64,000 bases of DNA, from the NCBI GenBank assembly GCA_035288225.1, contig DATEAT010000052.1, positions 1-64,000 on the forward strand. Reading direction: 5' to 3'. This DNA comes from RBG-16-64-43 sp035288225 (lineage in GTDB: Bacteria; Chloroflexota; Anaerolineae; Anaerolineales; RBG-16-64-43). Positions 8,385 to 16,627 of the stretch are shown piece by piece. The notes beneath the pieces are model-generated. The model saw only the letters and a list, made by a program, of their open reading frames with translations. It searched no databases and was not told the origin of the DNA. Positions within the stretch are counted from its first letter, which is position 1. Every line of letters starts with the position of its first letter. The position numbers and the translations under genes were made by a program.

Positions 8385-11300
8385 TCACGCGGGCTGATAG
8401 CGCCAGCAGAACAGGCGCGCCGGGCAGTACGCCGGACACCCGCCCTCGGGCGGCCTCGGGCGGAAGTCGCCCTCGCGAATGCCGGCAACGTAATTCCCGA
8501 TGTAATCGCGGACCAGGTCCGCCGCGCCGTTCACGCCGGCGTAGTGCTTGCCCGCCTCCGAAACGTAGTTGAGTGCCTCCAACTTGAGCGCGCTGGGTCC
8601 GGCCTGGCGTATCTTCCAATAAACGCCCTCGGTCAGCCGGCCCAGCTTCAGCATGCCTTCGGCCGCAAGCCCGTAAACCGTGATCTGCAGCCGGCGCCCC
8701 TCTTCAAGATCGCGCATCTCGAGCCGGCTCGACCCGGTCTTGTAGTCGATCACTCGCAGCTGGCCCAGCGCGTCCACGTCCACACGGTCGATGACCCCGT
8801 GCAACAGAATTTCGCCGGCCTCGGTCTCCAGCCGCAGCGGGTCGCCCTCCATCCCGAACTGCGCCTCGAGCCGCGCCGGGCGATATCCGGTCGAGTATGC
8901 ATGCAACGCATGCAGCGTCTGGCGCAGGTCGTCGAGCAGGCCGGCCCGTTCGGCTTCCCATAATGGGGAGCGGCGAAAACCAAGCCGCCGCGGCGCGTCG
9001 GCGAAAACTCGTTCGGCCACAGGCTCAAGTGACTCGAGGAGCAGCTCAAGGTTGGAAACGTCCATAGCGCTTGCATAAACTTGCTCGAGGATCTCGTGCA
9101 GCATCGTCCCCAACTGCGCCGGATCGAATCCTATTTCGGGGTCGGCCAGTTCTTCGAGCGCGAGCGCCTTCTGGATAAAGAAGTGGAATTTGCAGCCGGC
9201 GTAGGTCTCGAGCCGGCCAGGGCTGAAGACGTGCCGCGGGCCGTAGGCCTTGCCCAGCACCGGCGCGAGGTCCGCCGTTTGCCCATCGAACTCGCCCTGC
9301 GCCTCGCGCGCCAGGCGCGCCTGAAGTATGCGGCGGGCATGTTGTGCTTCGCGCCACTCGCTGCCGAGTTCCGCGTACTCTTCGGGCAGGTCGCCGCGCA
9401 GTAGCGCCTGCGCCAGGAGTTCGGAGCGCGAGGCGGCCTCGGAGAGCGGGAGGCGGCCCTCGCTGCGCACGCGATGCGGCACGACGCGCACCACCTCGCG
9501 CAGCGCGTGCCAGTAGGGCGAGGGCTCCCAGGCCTCGCCTTCCGGCGAGAGGTATGGCCGCGTGAGTAGCAAGAAGCGCTCGGCGCGCGTGACGGCCTCG
9601 TAGAAGACGGTTTGCTGATCGCTGCGCAGGCGCGGCTCGAGCCGCAGGCCGCGCTCGATCAACTGCCCACGGTCGCTGTCGGTGAGGAACGGGTCCTCAC
9701 TCAGCCGCCTGGGGAAGATGCCTTCCGCCACGCCGAGCAGGGCCACGGCCGGGAAGGGCACGCCGCGCGCCTGGGTCAGGTCCGCCACGTAGATGCGCGA
9801 ACCGCGCCAAGCCTCATCGCCCTCGGGCTGGTAGGTGGCAGCACCCACCGCCTCGCGCAACTCGTCGATGAATTCGCGATAGGCCACACGCGGCGGGTTG
9901 GGCAGCGCCTTTTCGCTGAGCACGAGCGCGTCGAGCACCTGCCGCAGCGCCTCCAGCGCCGCCAGGTCCCGCTCCGAATTCTCGGGCACGGCGCGCACTT
10001 GGCGCTCGACGGCAAATCCTTCGGCGTCGTCGAGCCGCTCGAGCGCCCAGCGTGCATGCTCGGCGAGCGCCGCCTCCGGCGCGGGGCGAAGGCGCTCGGC
10101 CAGCCGTTCGAGCGCCGCGGCCAGGCGCCGCACTTGCCCGCCGGATGGGGCGCGCAGCGGCGTATCTTCGTCATCCGCGGCTGGAGGCGGCGCGGCATCC
10201 GCGAGCAATGCCAGCCCCTCCCGCCACTGGTCGAGACCGCGTATGACCTGTGCCGCGCGGGCGGCTTCCTCGAGCGGCCAGGCGTCGTCGCGCGCCAATC
10301 CGCAACTGCCCAGATCGAAGTACGGGCTGGAGACGACGTTCAGCAGCAACCGCCGCGGCCATTCGAGCAACGGTAGTTGCAGAAGGTTCAGGATCGAGGC
10401 GATGGCCGGGTTGTGTTCGAGCACGTCGCCCTGCACGAAGCGCACCGGCAGGTCGAACTCGCGCGCGGCCTCGCGCAGGTATGCCTGGTACGGGCGCAGG
10501 TCGGGCGCGATGATCGCGCATTCGAAGGGCTTAAGATCATCGCGCTGGAGGCGTGCCTTGATCCAGCGCAGCGCCTCGCGCGCCTCCAGCGCTTGGGTTT
10601 GCGCCTCGAGTAGCGTGACCTCCGCCCCGCCATCGACTTGCGGCGCCTCCGCCGAAAAGAGGTAACGCTCAAGATGCCCAAGCGCCTTCGGCCGTTGGCC
10701 GCCCGGCGTGAGCGTCGCGGGCGAGAGATGCAGGCGTTCGGTGAGGGTGCGGTGTGTGCGCTCGAACCGCCGGTAGGCGGCGCGACTCATATCCGGCTCG
10801 CCGCACAGCGTGATGACCAGCACGCCTACCTGCTGGCCGAGCGCGGTGAGCGCCTCGAGTTGCAGCGGGCTGAAGGAATCGAACCCGTCCACGATCAGGA
10901 GGTCAACAGAACGCAGGAGGCCGGCCTGCCGCTGGAGCGCGCGCACCGCCAGCCAGCCGGCTCCCTCGCGATCAACCCAGCTCAGGGCCTGCAACCGCTC
11001 CTGGTAGACGCGGTAGATGTCGGCCATCTCCTTCAGTCGCGGCGCGGCGTGCCCGAGCGCCGCCTGAAGCTGCTCGGGGGTCAGCATCGCCCGCTTGAAT
11101 TCGGCGATGTGCTCGGCCATGGCGCGGATGAATCCCGGCGAGCGCCGGATGGGGGCGTAGTAGGGAAGGATGCCGTCGGCGTGCAGCGCATCGATCGCTG
11201 CGCGCACCATGCGCAGAACGACGGCCTCATCGGCGACCGGGATGAACTGGCCGGCGCGGGCGAGGATCTCATCGTACAGGCCGCTGAATCTGAGGACGGT

Positions 11301-11480
11301 AGCGCCGAGTGCGCCCCCGGACTGGGCCAGCCGGCGGCGCAAAGAGGTGGCGCTGGTTCGCGTGGGCACAACGACCCAGGCCGAGGCGAGCTTTTTCTTG
11401 GCCAGAAGCGATTGCACACGCTCAATGCAGGCGCGGGTTTTGCCCGAGGCGGCGGGGCCGAGCAGGTACTCGACGGACAT
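8385..11480 (-). CDS. addB: ATP-dependent nuclease AddB-type subunit with Fe-S/PD-(D/E)XK domain
   Basis: The 1031-residue protein begins with a Walker A (GPAASGKT, residues 8-15) and a degenerate SF1 helicase core, then ends in a RecB-family nuclease with IDYKTGS. The iron-sulfur cysteines expected for AddB are visible: one in ETYAGCKFHF before the nuclease and three in CPAYCPARLFC at the C-terminus. This cluster pins the nuclease fold. It is immediately upstream of addA and almost overlaps it. The helicase motifs after Walker A are weak, as in characterised AddB proteins, where this domain is a Chi-scanning rather than a motor domain. Confidence 0.9.
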   Translation of the reverse strand: MSVEYLLGPAASGKTRACIERVQSLLAKKKLASAWVVVPTRTSATSLRRRLAQSGGALGATVLRFSGLYDEILARAGQFIPVADEAVVLRMVRAAIDALHADGILPYYAPIRRSPGFIRAMAEHIAEFKRAMLTPEQLQAALGHAAPRLKEMADIYRVYQERLQALSWVDREGAGWLAVRALQRQAGLLRSVDLLIVDGFDSFSPLQLEALTALGQQVGVLVITLCGEPDMSRAAYRRFERTHRTLTERLHLSPATLTPGGQRPKALGHLERYLFSAEAPQVDGGAEVTLLEAQTQALEAREALRWIKARLQRDDLKPFECAIIAPDLRPYQAYLREAAREFDLPVRFVQGDVLEHNPAIASILNLLQLPLLEWPRRLLLNVVSSPYFDLGSCGLARDDAWPLEEAARAAQVIRGLDQWREGLALLADAAPPPAADDEDTPLRAPSGGQVRRLAAALERLAERLRPAPEAALAEHARWALERLDDAEGFAVERQVRAVPENSERDLAALEALRQVLDALVLSEKALPNPPRVAYREFIDELREAVGAATYQPEGDEAWRGSRIYVADLTQARGVPFPAVALLGVAEGIFPRRLSEDPFLTDSDRGQLIERGLRLEPRLRSDQQTVFYEAVTRAERFLLLTRPYLSPEGEAWEPSPYWHALREVVRVVPHRVRSEGRLPLSEAASRSELLAQALLRGDLPEEYAELGSEWREAQHARRILQARLAREAQGEFDGQTADLAPVLGKAYGPRHVFSPGRLETYAGCKFHFFIQKALALEELADPEIGFDPAQLGTMLHEILEQVYASAMDVSNLELLLESLEPVAERVFADAPRRLGFRRSPLWEAERAGLLDDLRQTLHALHAYSTGYRPARLEAQFGMEGDPLRLETEAGEILLHGVIDRVDVDALGQLRVIDYKTGSSRLEMRDLEEGRRLQITVYGLAAEGMLKLGRLTEGVYWKIRQAGPSALKLEALNYVSEAGKHYAGVNGAADLVRDYIGNYVAGIREGDFRPRPPEGGCPAYCPARLFCWRYQPA

Positions 11481-11568
11481 CGAGGGTTAGTGTAGCACAG
11501 GCACTTGCGCGCCTGTCGCGCCGCGGGGCCCGCGAGCCAACGCAGCCACCCGGGCAGCATGTAACGCA

Positions 11569-11628
11569 CGCGGGACTCGTGCGCATAGCATTCGCGCGCG
11601 GTCAAGCGTAAGGCGTGCTATGCCCTCT
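11569..11628 (+). repeat. Dispersed intergenic repeat, element A, copy 1
   Basis: This segment of about 60 bp ends in CGTAAGGCGTGCTATGCCC and recurs, with GTGCGCGGGA-like sequence at its other end, at 24827-24890 (inverted), 46417-46480 and 62581-62639. It lies in the 182-bp gap between addB and the pterin methyltransferase gene. It does not encode a protein and has no obvious transposase. Confidence 0.7.
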
Positions 11629-11662
11629 TCCAGATTGGCGGTCGAGGACGACTTGCCGCGGG

Positions 11663-12568
11663 CTACACGCCCTGCAGCGTCCGGCGCCGTTCGCGCCTTG
11701 CCAGACGCTCCTCGCGCGCACCGTCGCCGGCCGGCCGCTGCGCCGCGAGCCACGACGCGCAGTTCTCGTCGTGGGCCATCATCACATCCGCTGCAAGGAT
11801 CAACTTGCGCAAGTCCTCCTCCAGCGGATTAGTGATGGCACAGGTCATGCCCGCGCCGATGGCCATGGTGAGAAAGGCGCCGTTCAGCATAACCCGGTCC
11901 GGCAGGCCGAACGAGATGTTGGATGCCCCACACACGGTGTTGACCCCAAGTTCCTCGCGCAGGCGGCGCACTAAGGCAAACAGCGAGACGCCGGCGGAAG
12001 CAACCGCGCCAATGGGCATGGCCAGCGGGTCGATGAGCACATCCTCGCGCGGGATGCCGAACGCTTCCGCGCGCGCGACGATCTTCTGTGCCACGGCGAA
12101 ACGCACGTGTATGTCTTCCGAGATGCCGCCCTCGTCGTTGGCCACGCCGATCACCGCCGCACCGTGTTTCTTCACCAGCGGCAGCACCGCCTCCAGGCGC
12201 TCGCTCTCGCCGGTCACCGAATTGACCAGCGGTTTGCCGCGATAGGCCGCCAACCCAGCTTCCAACGCTTTGACAACCGATGAGTCGATGGACAGCGGTA
12301 CGTCGACGGCCTCCTGGATGACGCGGATGGCCTCGGCCAGGATCGCCGGTTCATCGGCCAGCGGAATGCCCGCGTTGACATCCAGCACCTGCGCCCCGGC
12401 TTGCACCTGGGCAATCGCCTCCGCGCGCACGCGCGAGAAATCGCCAGCCGCCATTTCCGCCGCCAGCCGCGCGCGGTTGGTCGGGTTGATCCGTTCACCG
12501 ATGATGACGAAGGGCCGCGCAGGGCCAATGCGCACTTCGCGCGCCGGCGAACGAAGAATGGTCTCCAT
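11663..12568 (-). CDS. Methyltetrahydrofolate:corrinoid methyltransferase (pterin-binding domain protein)
   Basis: The 301-residue protein is a pterin-binding TIM barrel of the MetH/AcsE/MtrH-like family. It shows the IIGERINPTNR start, a VLDVNAG strand, a PLSIDSS strand, the NSVTGE segment, a DPLAMPIG segment and a GASNISFGLP segment, all typical of methyl-THF-binding methyltransferases. It would transfer methyl groups between the corrinoid protein and tetrahydrofolate. Its ATG overlaps the metF stop in a TGATG arrangement, so it is translationally coupled and is the last gene of the C1 operon. Confidence 0.9.
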   Translation of the reverse strand: METILRSPAREVRIGPARPFVIIGERINPTNRARLAAEMAAGDFSRVRAEAIAQVQAGAQVLDVNAGIPLADEPAILAEAIRVIQEAVDVPLSIDSSVVKALEAGLAAYRGKPLVNSVTGESERLEAVLPLVKKHGAAVIGVANDEGGISEDIHVRFAVAQKIVARAEAFGIPREDVLIDPLAMPIGAVASAGVSLFALVRRLREELGVNTVCGASNISFGLPDRVMLNGAFLTMAIGAGMTCAITNPLEEDLRKLILAADVMMAHDENCASWLAAQRPAGDGAREERLARRERRRTLQGV

Positions 12569-13527
12569 CAGGGCACTTTTTCCTCAACTCGCCTCGCCGC
12601 CTCGGGCTCCGCCCGTCGCGGGAGCAGGCCGGCCTCTTCGATGATTTCCGCCACCAGCTCCTCCTGGCGATAGGCCATCACATGCACTCCATGGATGCCG
12701 GGCATCTCGCGCAGTTCGCGAATGATCTCGATGCACAGACGTTTGCCCTCCTCGCGCTGGCGGTCGGCCGGCACGCCGCGCAGTCGGAGCACCGCCTCAT
12801 CCGGCACCACCACTCCCGGCACGTGGCTGCGCATCCACTCGGCAGCCTTGGCCGAGCGCAGCGGGCCCACGCCGGCCAGAATATGGACGCGGCGGTCGAG
12901 CCCCAAATCGCACACTTCGCGCATGAACTGGCGCATGCGCGCCAGGTCAAAAACATACTGGGTTTGAATGAAATCGGCCCCGGCTTCTACTTTCTTAGCC
13001 AGGTGCTGCGCGCGAAACTCCACCGGCGGCACAAACGGGTTGGCAGCCGCCCCCATGAAGATGCGCGGCGGCACCTCGAGCGACCGCCCGCTGAGGAAGC
13101 GCCCCTTGTCGCGCATCAGGCGCGCCATACGCAGCGCAGCGATCGAATCCAGATCGAACACCGGCTTAGCCTGCGGCTGATCACCAGCCTGGACACCATC
13201 GCCGGTGAGGAACAGCACGTTGCGCACGCCCATGGCGGCCGCTCCCAGCAGATCCCCCTGGATGGCGATGCGATTGCGGTCGCGGCAGCTTACCTGCAGC
13301 ACGGCCTCGTAGCCGGCCCGTGTGAGCAATGCGCACACGCCAACGCTCGACATGTGGACGTTGGCGCCCGAGGCATCGGTGGCATTGATCGCATCGCACA
13401 CCGAGGCCAGCACCAACGCGCGGTCGTAAACCGCCTGGGCATCGGCGCTGTCGGGCGGGTTCAGCTCGGCCGTCACCGCGAATCGCCCCGAGTGCAACAC
13501 GCGCTCGAGCCGGGAGCCGCTCTTCAT
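12568..13527 (-). CDS. metF: Methylenetetrahydrofolate reductase
   Basis: The 319-residue product is the MTHFR flavoprotein barrel: TAELNPPDS start, VLFLTGDG, PPRIFMGAAANPF, a GADFIQTQYVFDL strand and an ILAGVGPLRS strand. It interconverts methyl-THF and methylene-THF. The start is the ATG at 13527, which overlaps the metV stop by four bases (ATGA). Longer in-frame starts would read 280 bp of metV in the wrong frame. In an operon that collects methyl groups on THF it probably runs oxidatively, though the same enzyme serves methionine synthesis. Confidence 0.93.
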   Translation of the reverse strand: MKSGSRLERVLHSGRFAVTAELNPPDSADAQAVYDRALVLASVCDAINATDASGANVHMSSVGVCALLTRAGYEAVLQVSCRDRNRIAIQGDLLGAAAMGVRNVLFLTGDGVQAGDQPQAKPVFDLDSIAALRMARLMRDKGRFLSGRSLEVPPRIFMGAAANPFVPPVEFRAQHLAKKVEAGADFIQTQYVFDLARMRQFMREVCDLGLDRRVHILAGVGPLRSAKAAEWMRSHVPGVVVPDEAVLRLRGVPADRQREEGKRLCIEIIRELREMPGIHGVHVMAYRQEELVAEIIEEAGLLPRRAEPEAARRVEEKVP

Positions 13528-13979
13528 TCGTTCCATCCCTGGGGGACCGAATCCGGCAGGCCGAGCAGATCGTTCAACCAAGCCGAGCGATCCTGCTGCC
13601 GGCGATCGAGCGGCGGCAGGATGAGGCGGATTTCGCCGCCGTACTTGGGCATGCGCGCCGCGCGCTGCCAGGCCTCTGTCCAAATGCACGGCTGGTCGGG
13701 AAGGACTTCGCAGCGGCCGTCGGGGCGCACTCCGCCGCACGGCCCGTTGCGCATGTTCTTGGGGCAGGTCATCGGGCAGGTCATGCCGGTGTTGTGCAAC
13801 ACACACTCACCGCACATGCGGCAATCGAAGACGGCGCCTTTGCCCACCTGCTCGGCAACGACCAGAAGCTTCTCGGTCGCCCCGCCGCGGCGCAGCCAGC
13901 GCCGCCATGGACGCAGCAAGCGCGTGGTTGCGTCGTAGGCCGTCTCGAGCAGCGCTGGATAGTTTTGCAGGAACGACAT
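13524..13979 (-). CDS. metV: MetV-type MTHFR partner protein (MTHFR C-terminal cysteine-rich domain)
   Basis: The 151-residue protein carries the characteristic cysteine cluster DCRMCGECVLHNTGMTC, then CPKNMRNGPCGG, followed by a CEVLPDQPC segment. This matches the 'methylenetetrahydrofolate reductase C-terminal' family (MetV), which pairs with MetF in bacteria with a Wood-Ljungdahl-like or C1-oxidising metabolism and may hold a metal or iron-sulfur site. It sits directly upstream of metF with a 4-bp overlap. Confidence 0.9.
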   Translation of the reverse strand: MSFLQNYPALLETAYDATTRLLRPWRRWLRRGGATEKLLVVAEQVGKGAVFDCRMCGECVLHNTGMTCPMTCPKNMRNGPCGGVRPDGRCEVLPDQPCIWTEAWQRAARMPKYGGEIRLILPPLDRRQQDRSAWLNDLLGLPDSVPQGWNE

Positions 13980-14017
13980 GCGCTCTACCTTTTCCCCTGC
14001 CGGTCGTGCAGCGAAGA

Positions 14018-14323
14018 CTATCCGGCCTCTAACCCGCGCTGAGCCACCAAGGCCTGCAGCCGCGCCTCGGGGTACGCGGCCTCGATCTCCGCCACGAGTT
14101 CCGCGGCCACCGATTCAGGTTCCCCTTCGCGGGTCTCGGGGTCGGACGTGCGCCACTCGGTGAGGTATTCGTCGCTGCCGCTCTTTCCGGCGCGCATCGC
14201 CGCCTCGTCGATCGCGTGCTGAAAGCGCTCGGCGAGCGGACGCGATATGCGCGTGCGCCCGGCGCGCACCCTCACCTGCGCCGGGATTTCGCGCCACGAA
14301 ACGATTTGTATGACGACGCTCAT
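14018..14323 (-). CDS. PF13769 'virulence factor' domain protein
   Basis: The product is 101 residues. The WREIPAQVRVRAGRTR start and the PLAERFQHAIDEAAMRAGK and EYLTEWR segments match the small family named 'virulence factor' (PF13769), whose biochemical role is unknown. It starts at the ATG at 14323, overlapping the DUF1638 stop by four bases, and lies 38 bp before metV. Its position in a corrinoid/folate operon argues for a role in C1 metabolism rather than virulence. No cysteines and no signal peptide are present. Confidence 0.75.
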   Translation of the reverse strand: MSVVIQIVSWREIPAQVRVRAGRTRISRPLAERFQHAIDEAAMRAGKSGSDEYLTEWRTSDPETREGEPESVAAELVAEIEAAYPEARLQALVAQRGLEAG

Positions 14324-14901
14324 GCTTTCATCATCTCCACCAGCCGTGATTCGAGCGCACCGTAGCCCACCTGCACCACTTCCAGCGGCAGCCCCAGGGC
14401 GCGCGCAGCCCATTCTGCCTTGGCCACCAGCTCCGGCTTGTCCTCCTGCGCCAGATACACCACCTTGGTGTAATTGGCGAAGTAGTCCTCGCGCAGCTCC
14501 GGGTGGCGAGCGAGACCCAATCGTTCGACCACCAGGTGATCGAACGAGCGCGCCAGGTAGTCGGTGAGGAAGAACGTGCCCGGCTCGCGGTCCATCATCG
14601 TCTGGAACTGTCCATTGGCATACATCTCGTAACAGTGAGGCCCCGCCACACGTTCAACGCCTTCGGCGGCGAGCAGCGCATCCAGGCGGCCGCCCGTGCC
14701 GCAATCGCCGTAAACCACGATGACCCGCTCGAAGTCGGCACGCGCTTCGCGGATGCGCCGCGCCACGGCCTGCGGGATGCGGTCGGGTGTGTTGTGCAAC
14801 AAGGACGGCACGGCCAGCACTTCCGCCCGCCAGCCATGTTTGGCGTTGAGGGCCAGCACTTCGCGCGCCAATGCGCCACACGCAATCAGGGCAGTTCGCA
14901 A
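14320..14901 (-). CDS. DUF1638 family protein
   Basis: The product is about 193 residues, with TALIACGALAREVLAL at the start, then VYGDCGTGGRLD and GPHCYEMYANG. The three conserved cysteines and the neighbouring His could form a metal site. The start is uncertain: the TTG at 14901 has GGGAG eight bases upstream, and a GTG at 14910 is also in frame. Longer starts would run into the homocysteine methyltransferase gene. DUF1638 proteins are often neighbours of methylamine- and corrinoid-methyltransferase genes, as here; the function is not established. Confidence 0.8.
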   Translation of the reverse strand: MRTALIACGALAREVLALNAKHGWRAEVLAVPSLLHNTPDRIPQAVARRIREARADFERVIVVYGDCGTGGRLDALLAAEGVERVAGPHCYEMYANGQFQTMMDREPGTFFLTDYLARSFDHLVVERLGLARHPELREDYFANYTKVVYLAQEDKPELVAKAEWAARALGLPLEVVQVGYGALESRLVEMMKA

Positions 14902-14915
14902 CTCGACCACTCCCT

Positions 14916-15803
14916 TTAGAGCAGGCCTTTGGCTGCGAGCGCATTGCGCATGGCTCGCAAATGGTCTGGTGTGCTTCCGCAGCACGCGCCGATCACGCGC
15001 GCGCCGGCCTCGGCGGCCGCGATGGCGTAGCGCGCCATGTCGTCCGGGCCGGCGCCGTATACCGGACGCCCGGCGAGGAGGTGCGGCACGCCGGCGTTGG
15101 CTTTGGCCACGAGCGTGGCGGCGGGCGCCATCGCCCGCATCTTGGCCACGACCTCGAGAATCTCCTCCGGCCCATTGCCGCAGTTGCCCCCCACCGCCAC
15201 GGCCCCCCATCCGCTCAGGGTCTGCGCCGCGCGCTCGGGCGTCACGCCCATCATCGTCCGCCCGCGCGTGTCGAACGTCATCGTGGTGATGATCGGGATA
15301 TCCGCCGACGCGCGTCGCACTCCGTCGAAAGCCGCCCGCATCTCTTCCAGGCTCGACATCGTCTCGAGCCAGATCACGTCGACCCCGCCCTCGACCAGCG
15401 CCGCCGCCTGCTCGGCGAACCCGGCCACGGCTGCCTCAGGCTCCAATTCGCCGAGAGGCGCCAGGATGCCGCCGCTGGGGCCAATGTCGCCTGCCACCAG
15501 GGCGGCGCCTCCCGCGGCTTCGCGCGCCAAGCGCGCGGCAGCGCGGTTCAGTTCGGCGGCACGCTCCTGCAAGTTGTGGAGCTGCAGGCGGAAGCGGTTC
15601 CCGCCGAATGTGTTGGTCAGGAGGATGCGCGCACCCGCTTGGACGTAAGCCGCGTGAATCTCTCCCACGCGATGCGGCTCGTCGACGTTCCATAGTTCAG
15701 GGGAATTGCCGAACGCCAGTCCGTTGGCCATCAACATCGTGCCCATCGCACCATCGGCGAGAATCACCCCTGGCTGCGCTAGCAACTCACTCCAGGTTGT
15801 CAT
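14916..15803 (-). CDS. Homocysteine S-methyltransferase family protein
   Basis: The 295-residue protein has the family start LADGAMGTML, the TNTFGGN strand and the three zinc-binding cysteines, one in GGNCGNGP and two in GACCGSTP. It would take a methyl group (from a methylated amine, S-methylmethionine or a corrinoid) and give it to homocysteine to make methionine. A strong ribosome binding site AAGGAGG precedes the ATG. The 140-bp gap before it holds a TTGACA hexamer, so an internal promoter is possible. Confidence 0.9.
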   Translation of the reverse strand: MTTWSELLAQPGVILADGAMGTMLMANGLAFGNSPELWNVDEPHRVGEIHAAYVQAGARILLTNTFGGNRFRLQLHNLQERAAELNRAAARLAREAAGGAALVAGDIGPSGGILAPLGELEPEAAVAGFAEQAAALVEGGVDVIWLETMSSLEEMRAAFDGVRRASADIPIITTMTFDTRGRTMMGVTPERAAQTLSGWGAVAVGGNCGNGPEEILEVVAKMRAMAPAATLVAKANAGVPHLLAGRPVYGAGPDDMARYAIAAAEAGARVIGACCGSTPDHLRAMRNALAAKGLL

Positions 15804-15943
15804 TCGGCCTCCTTGTTAGCGTCGTTGTTTGGCCCGATGTCAATCTCACCGATCGAGGTGGGTAGCGGAGGCCTATGGTCGGCCCGCCCAAGCACCTGGC
15901 CGCCGTCCCGCCTCGTCCGCGCACTCCTGCCGCTGCGGCCACG

Positions 15944-16627
15944 CTAGCCCCCGCGCTTGAGCGCGACCAGTTTCTTGGCCGTTTCGACCGCGATGGCCGC
16001 ATCGCGACAGTAGGCGTCGGCCTCGATCTCCTCGGCAAAGGCGGCGTTGAGCGGCGCGCCCCCGACCAAGACGATCAGGTCGTCGCGCAAACCGGCTTCC
16101 TTGAGAGCCTTGATCACCACCCCCATGTAGGGCATGGTCGTGGTCAGCAGCGCGCTCATGCCGAAGAGAGTGGGCTTGTGCTCCTTCACCGCGCCGATGA
16201 ACTTCTCCGCGTCCACGTTGATGCCCAGGTTCACCACCTTGAACCCGGCCCCCTCCATCATCATCGCCACCAGGTTCTTGCCGATGTCGTGAATGTCGCC
16301 CTTCACCGTCCCGATGACGAGCGTGCCGATCTGCGGCGCACCGGTCTCCACCAGCAACGGGCGCAGGATTTCCATGCCGGCCTTCATCGACTTGGCGGCC
16401 ATGAGAACTTCGGGCACGAAGAGCACCCCGTCGCGGAAATCCGCACCTACCACATCCATGCCGGCCACGAGCGACCCGGTTAGGACCTCGTAGGGAGTCA
16501 GGCCGCGACGTAGCAGTTCCCGCACCGCGGCCGCAACTTCAGCCGCCAGTCCATCATACAGGTCGTCCTTGATCTGCAGGACGATCTCCTCAGTCGGCAG
16601 CTTGGTCAGATCCAGTTCCTCGCTCAT
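15944..16627 (-). CDS. Corrinoid (cobalamin-binding) methyltransferase protein, MtbC/MttC-like
   Basis: The 227-residue protein has the helical cap (residues 1-90) and the B12-binding Rossmann domain of methanogen-type corrinoid proteins. The ligand motif DIHDIG is at residues 111-116, with His113 as the cobalt ligand, followed by the GMSALLTTTM and VLVGGAPLN segments. It would accept the methyl group from the MttB-family enzyme and deliver it to THF. Its ATG overlaps the stop of the activase gene (ATGA), which suggests coupled translation. Confidence 0.94.
   Translation of the reverse strand: MSEELDLTKLPTEEIVLQIKDDLYDGLAAEVAAAVRELLRRGLTPYEVLTGSLVAGMDVVGADFRDGVLFVPEVLMAAKSMKAGMEILRPLLVETGAPQIGTLVIGTVKGDIHDIGKNLVAMMMEGAGFKVVNLGINVDAEKFIGAVKEHKPTLFGMSALLTTTMPYMGVVIKALKEAGLRDDLIVLVGGAPLNAAFAEEIEADAYCRDAAIAVETAKKLVALKRGG

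Noticed and set aside
13528..13806. N-terminal extension of metF
   Set aside because: The extra 93 codons lie in the wrong frame of metV and have no homology; the ATGA overlap start is preferred.
14902..15210. N-terminal extension of the DUF1638 gene
   Set aside because: It would overlap the homocysteine methyltransferase gene by 300 bp, in a different frame.
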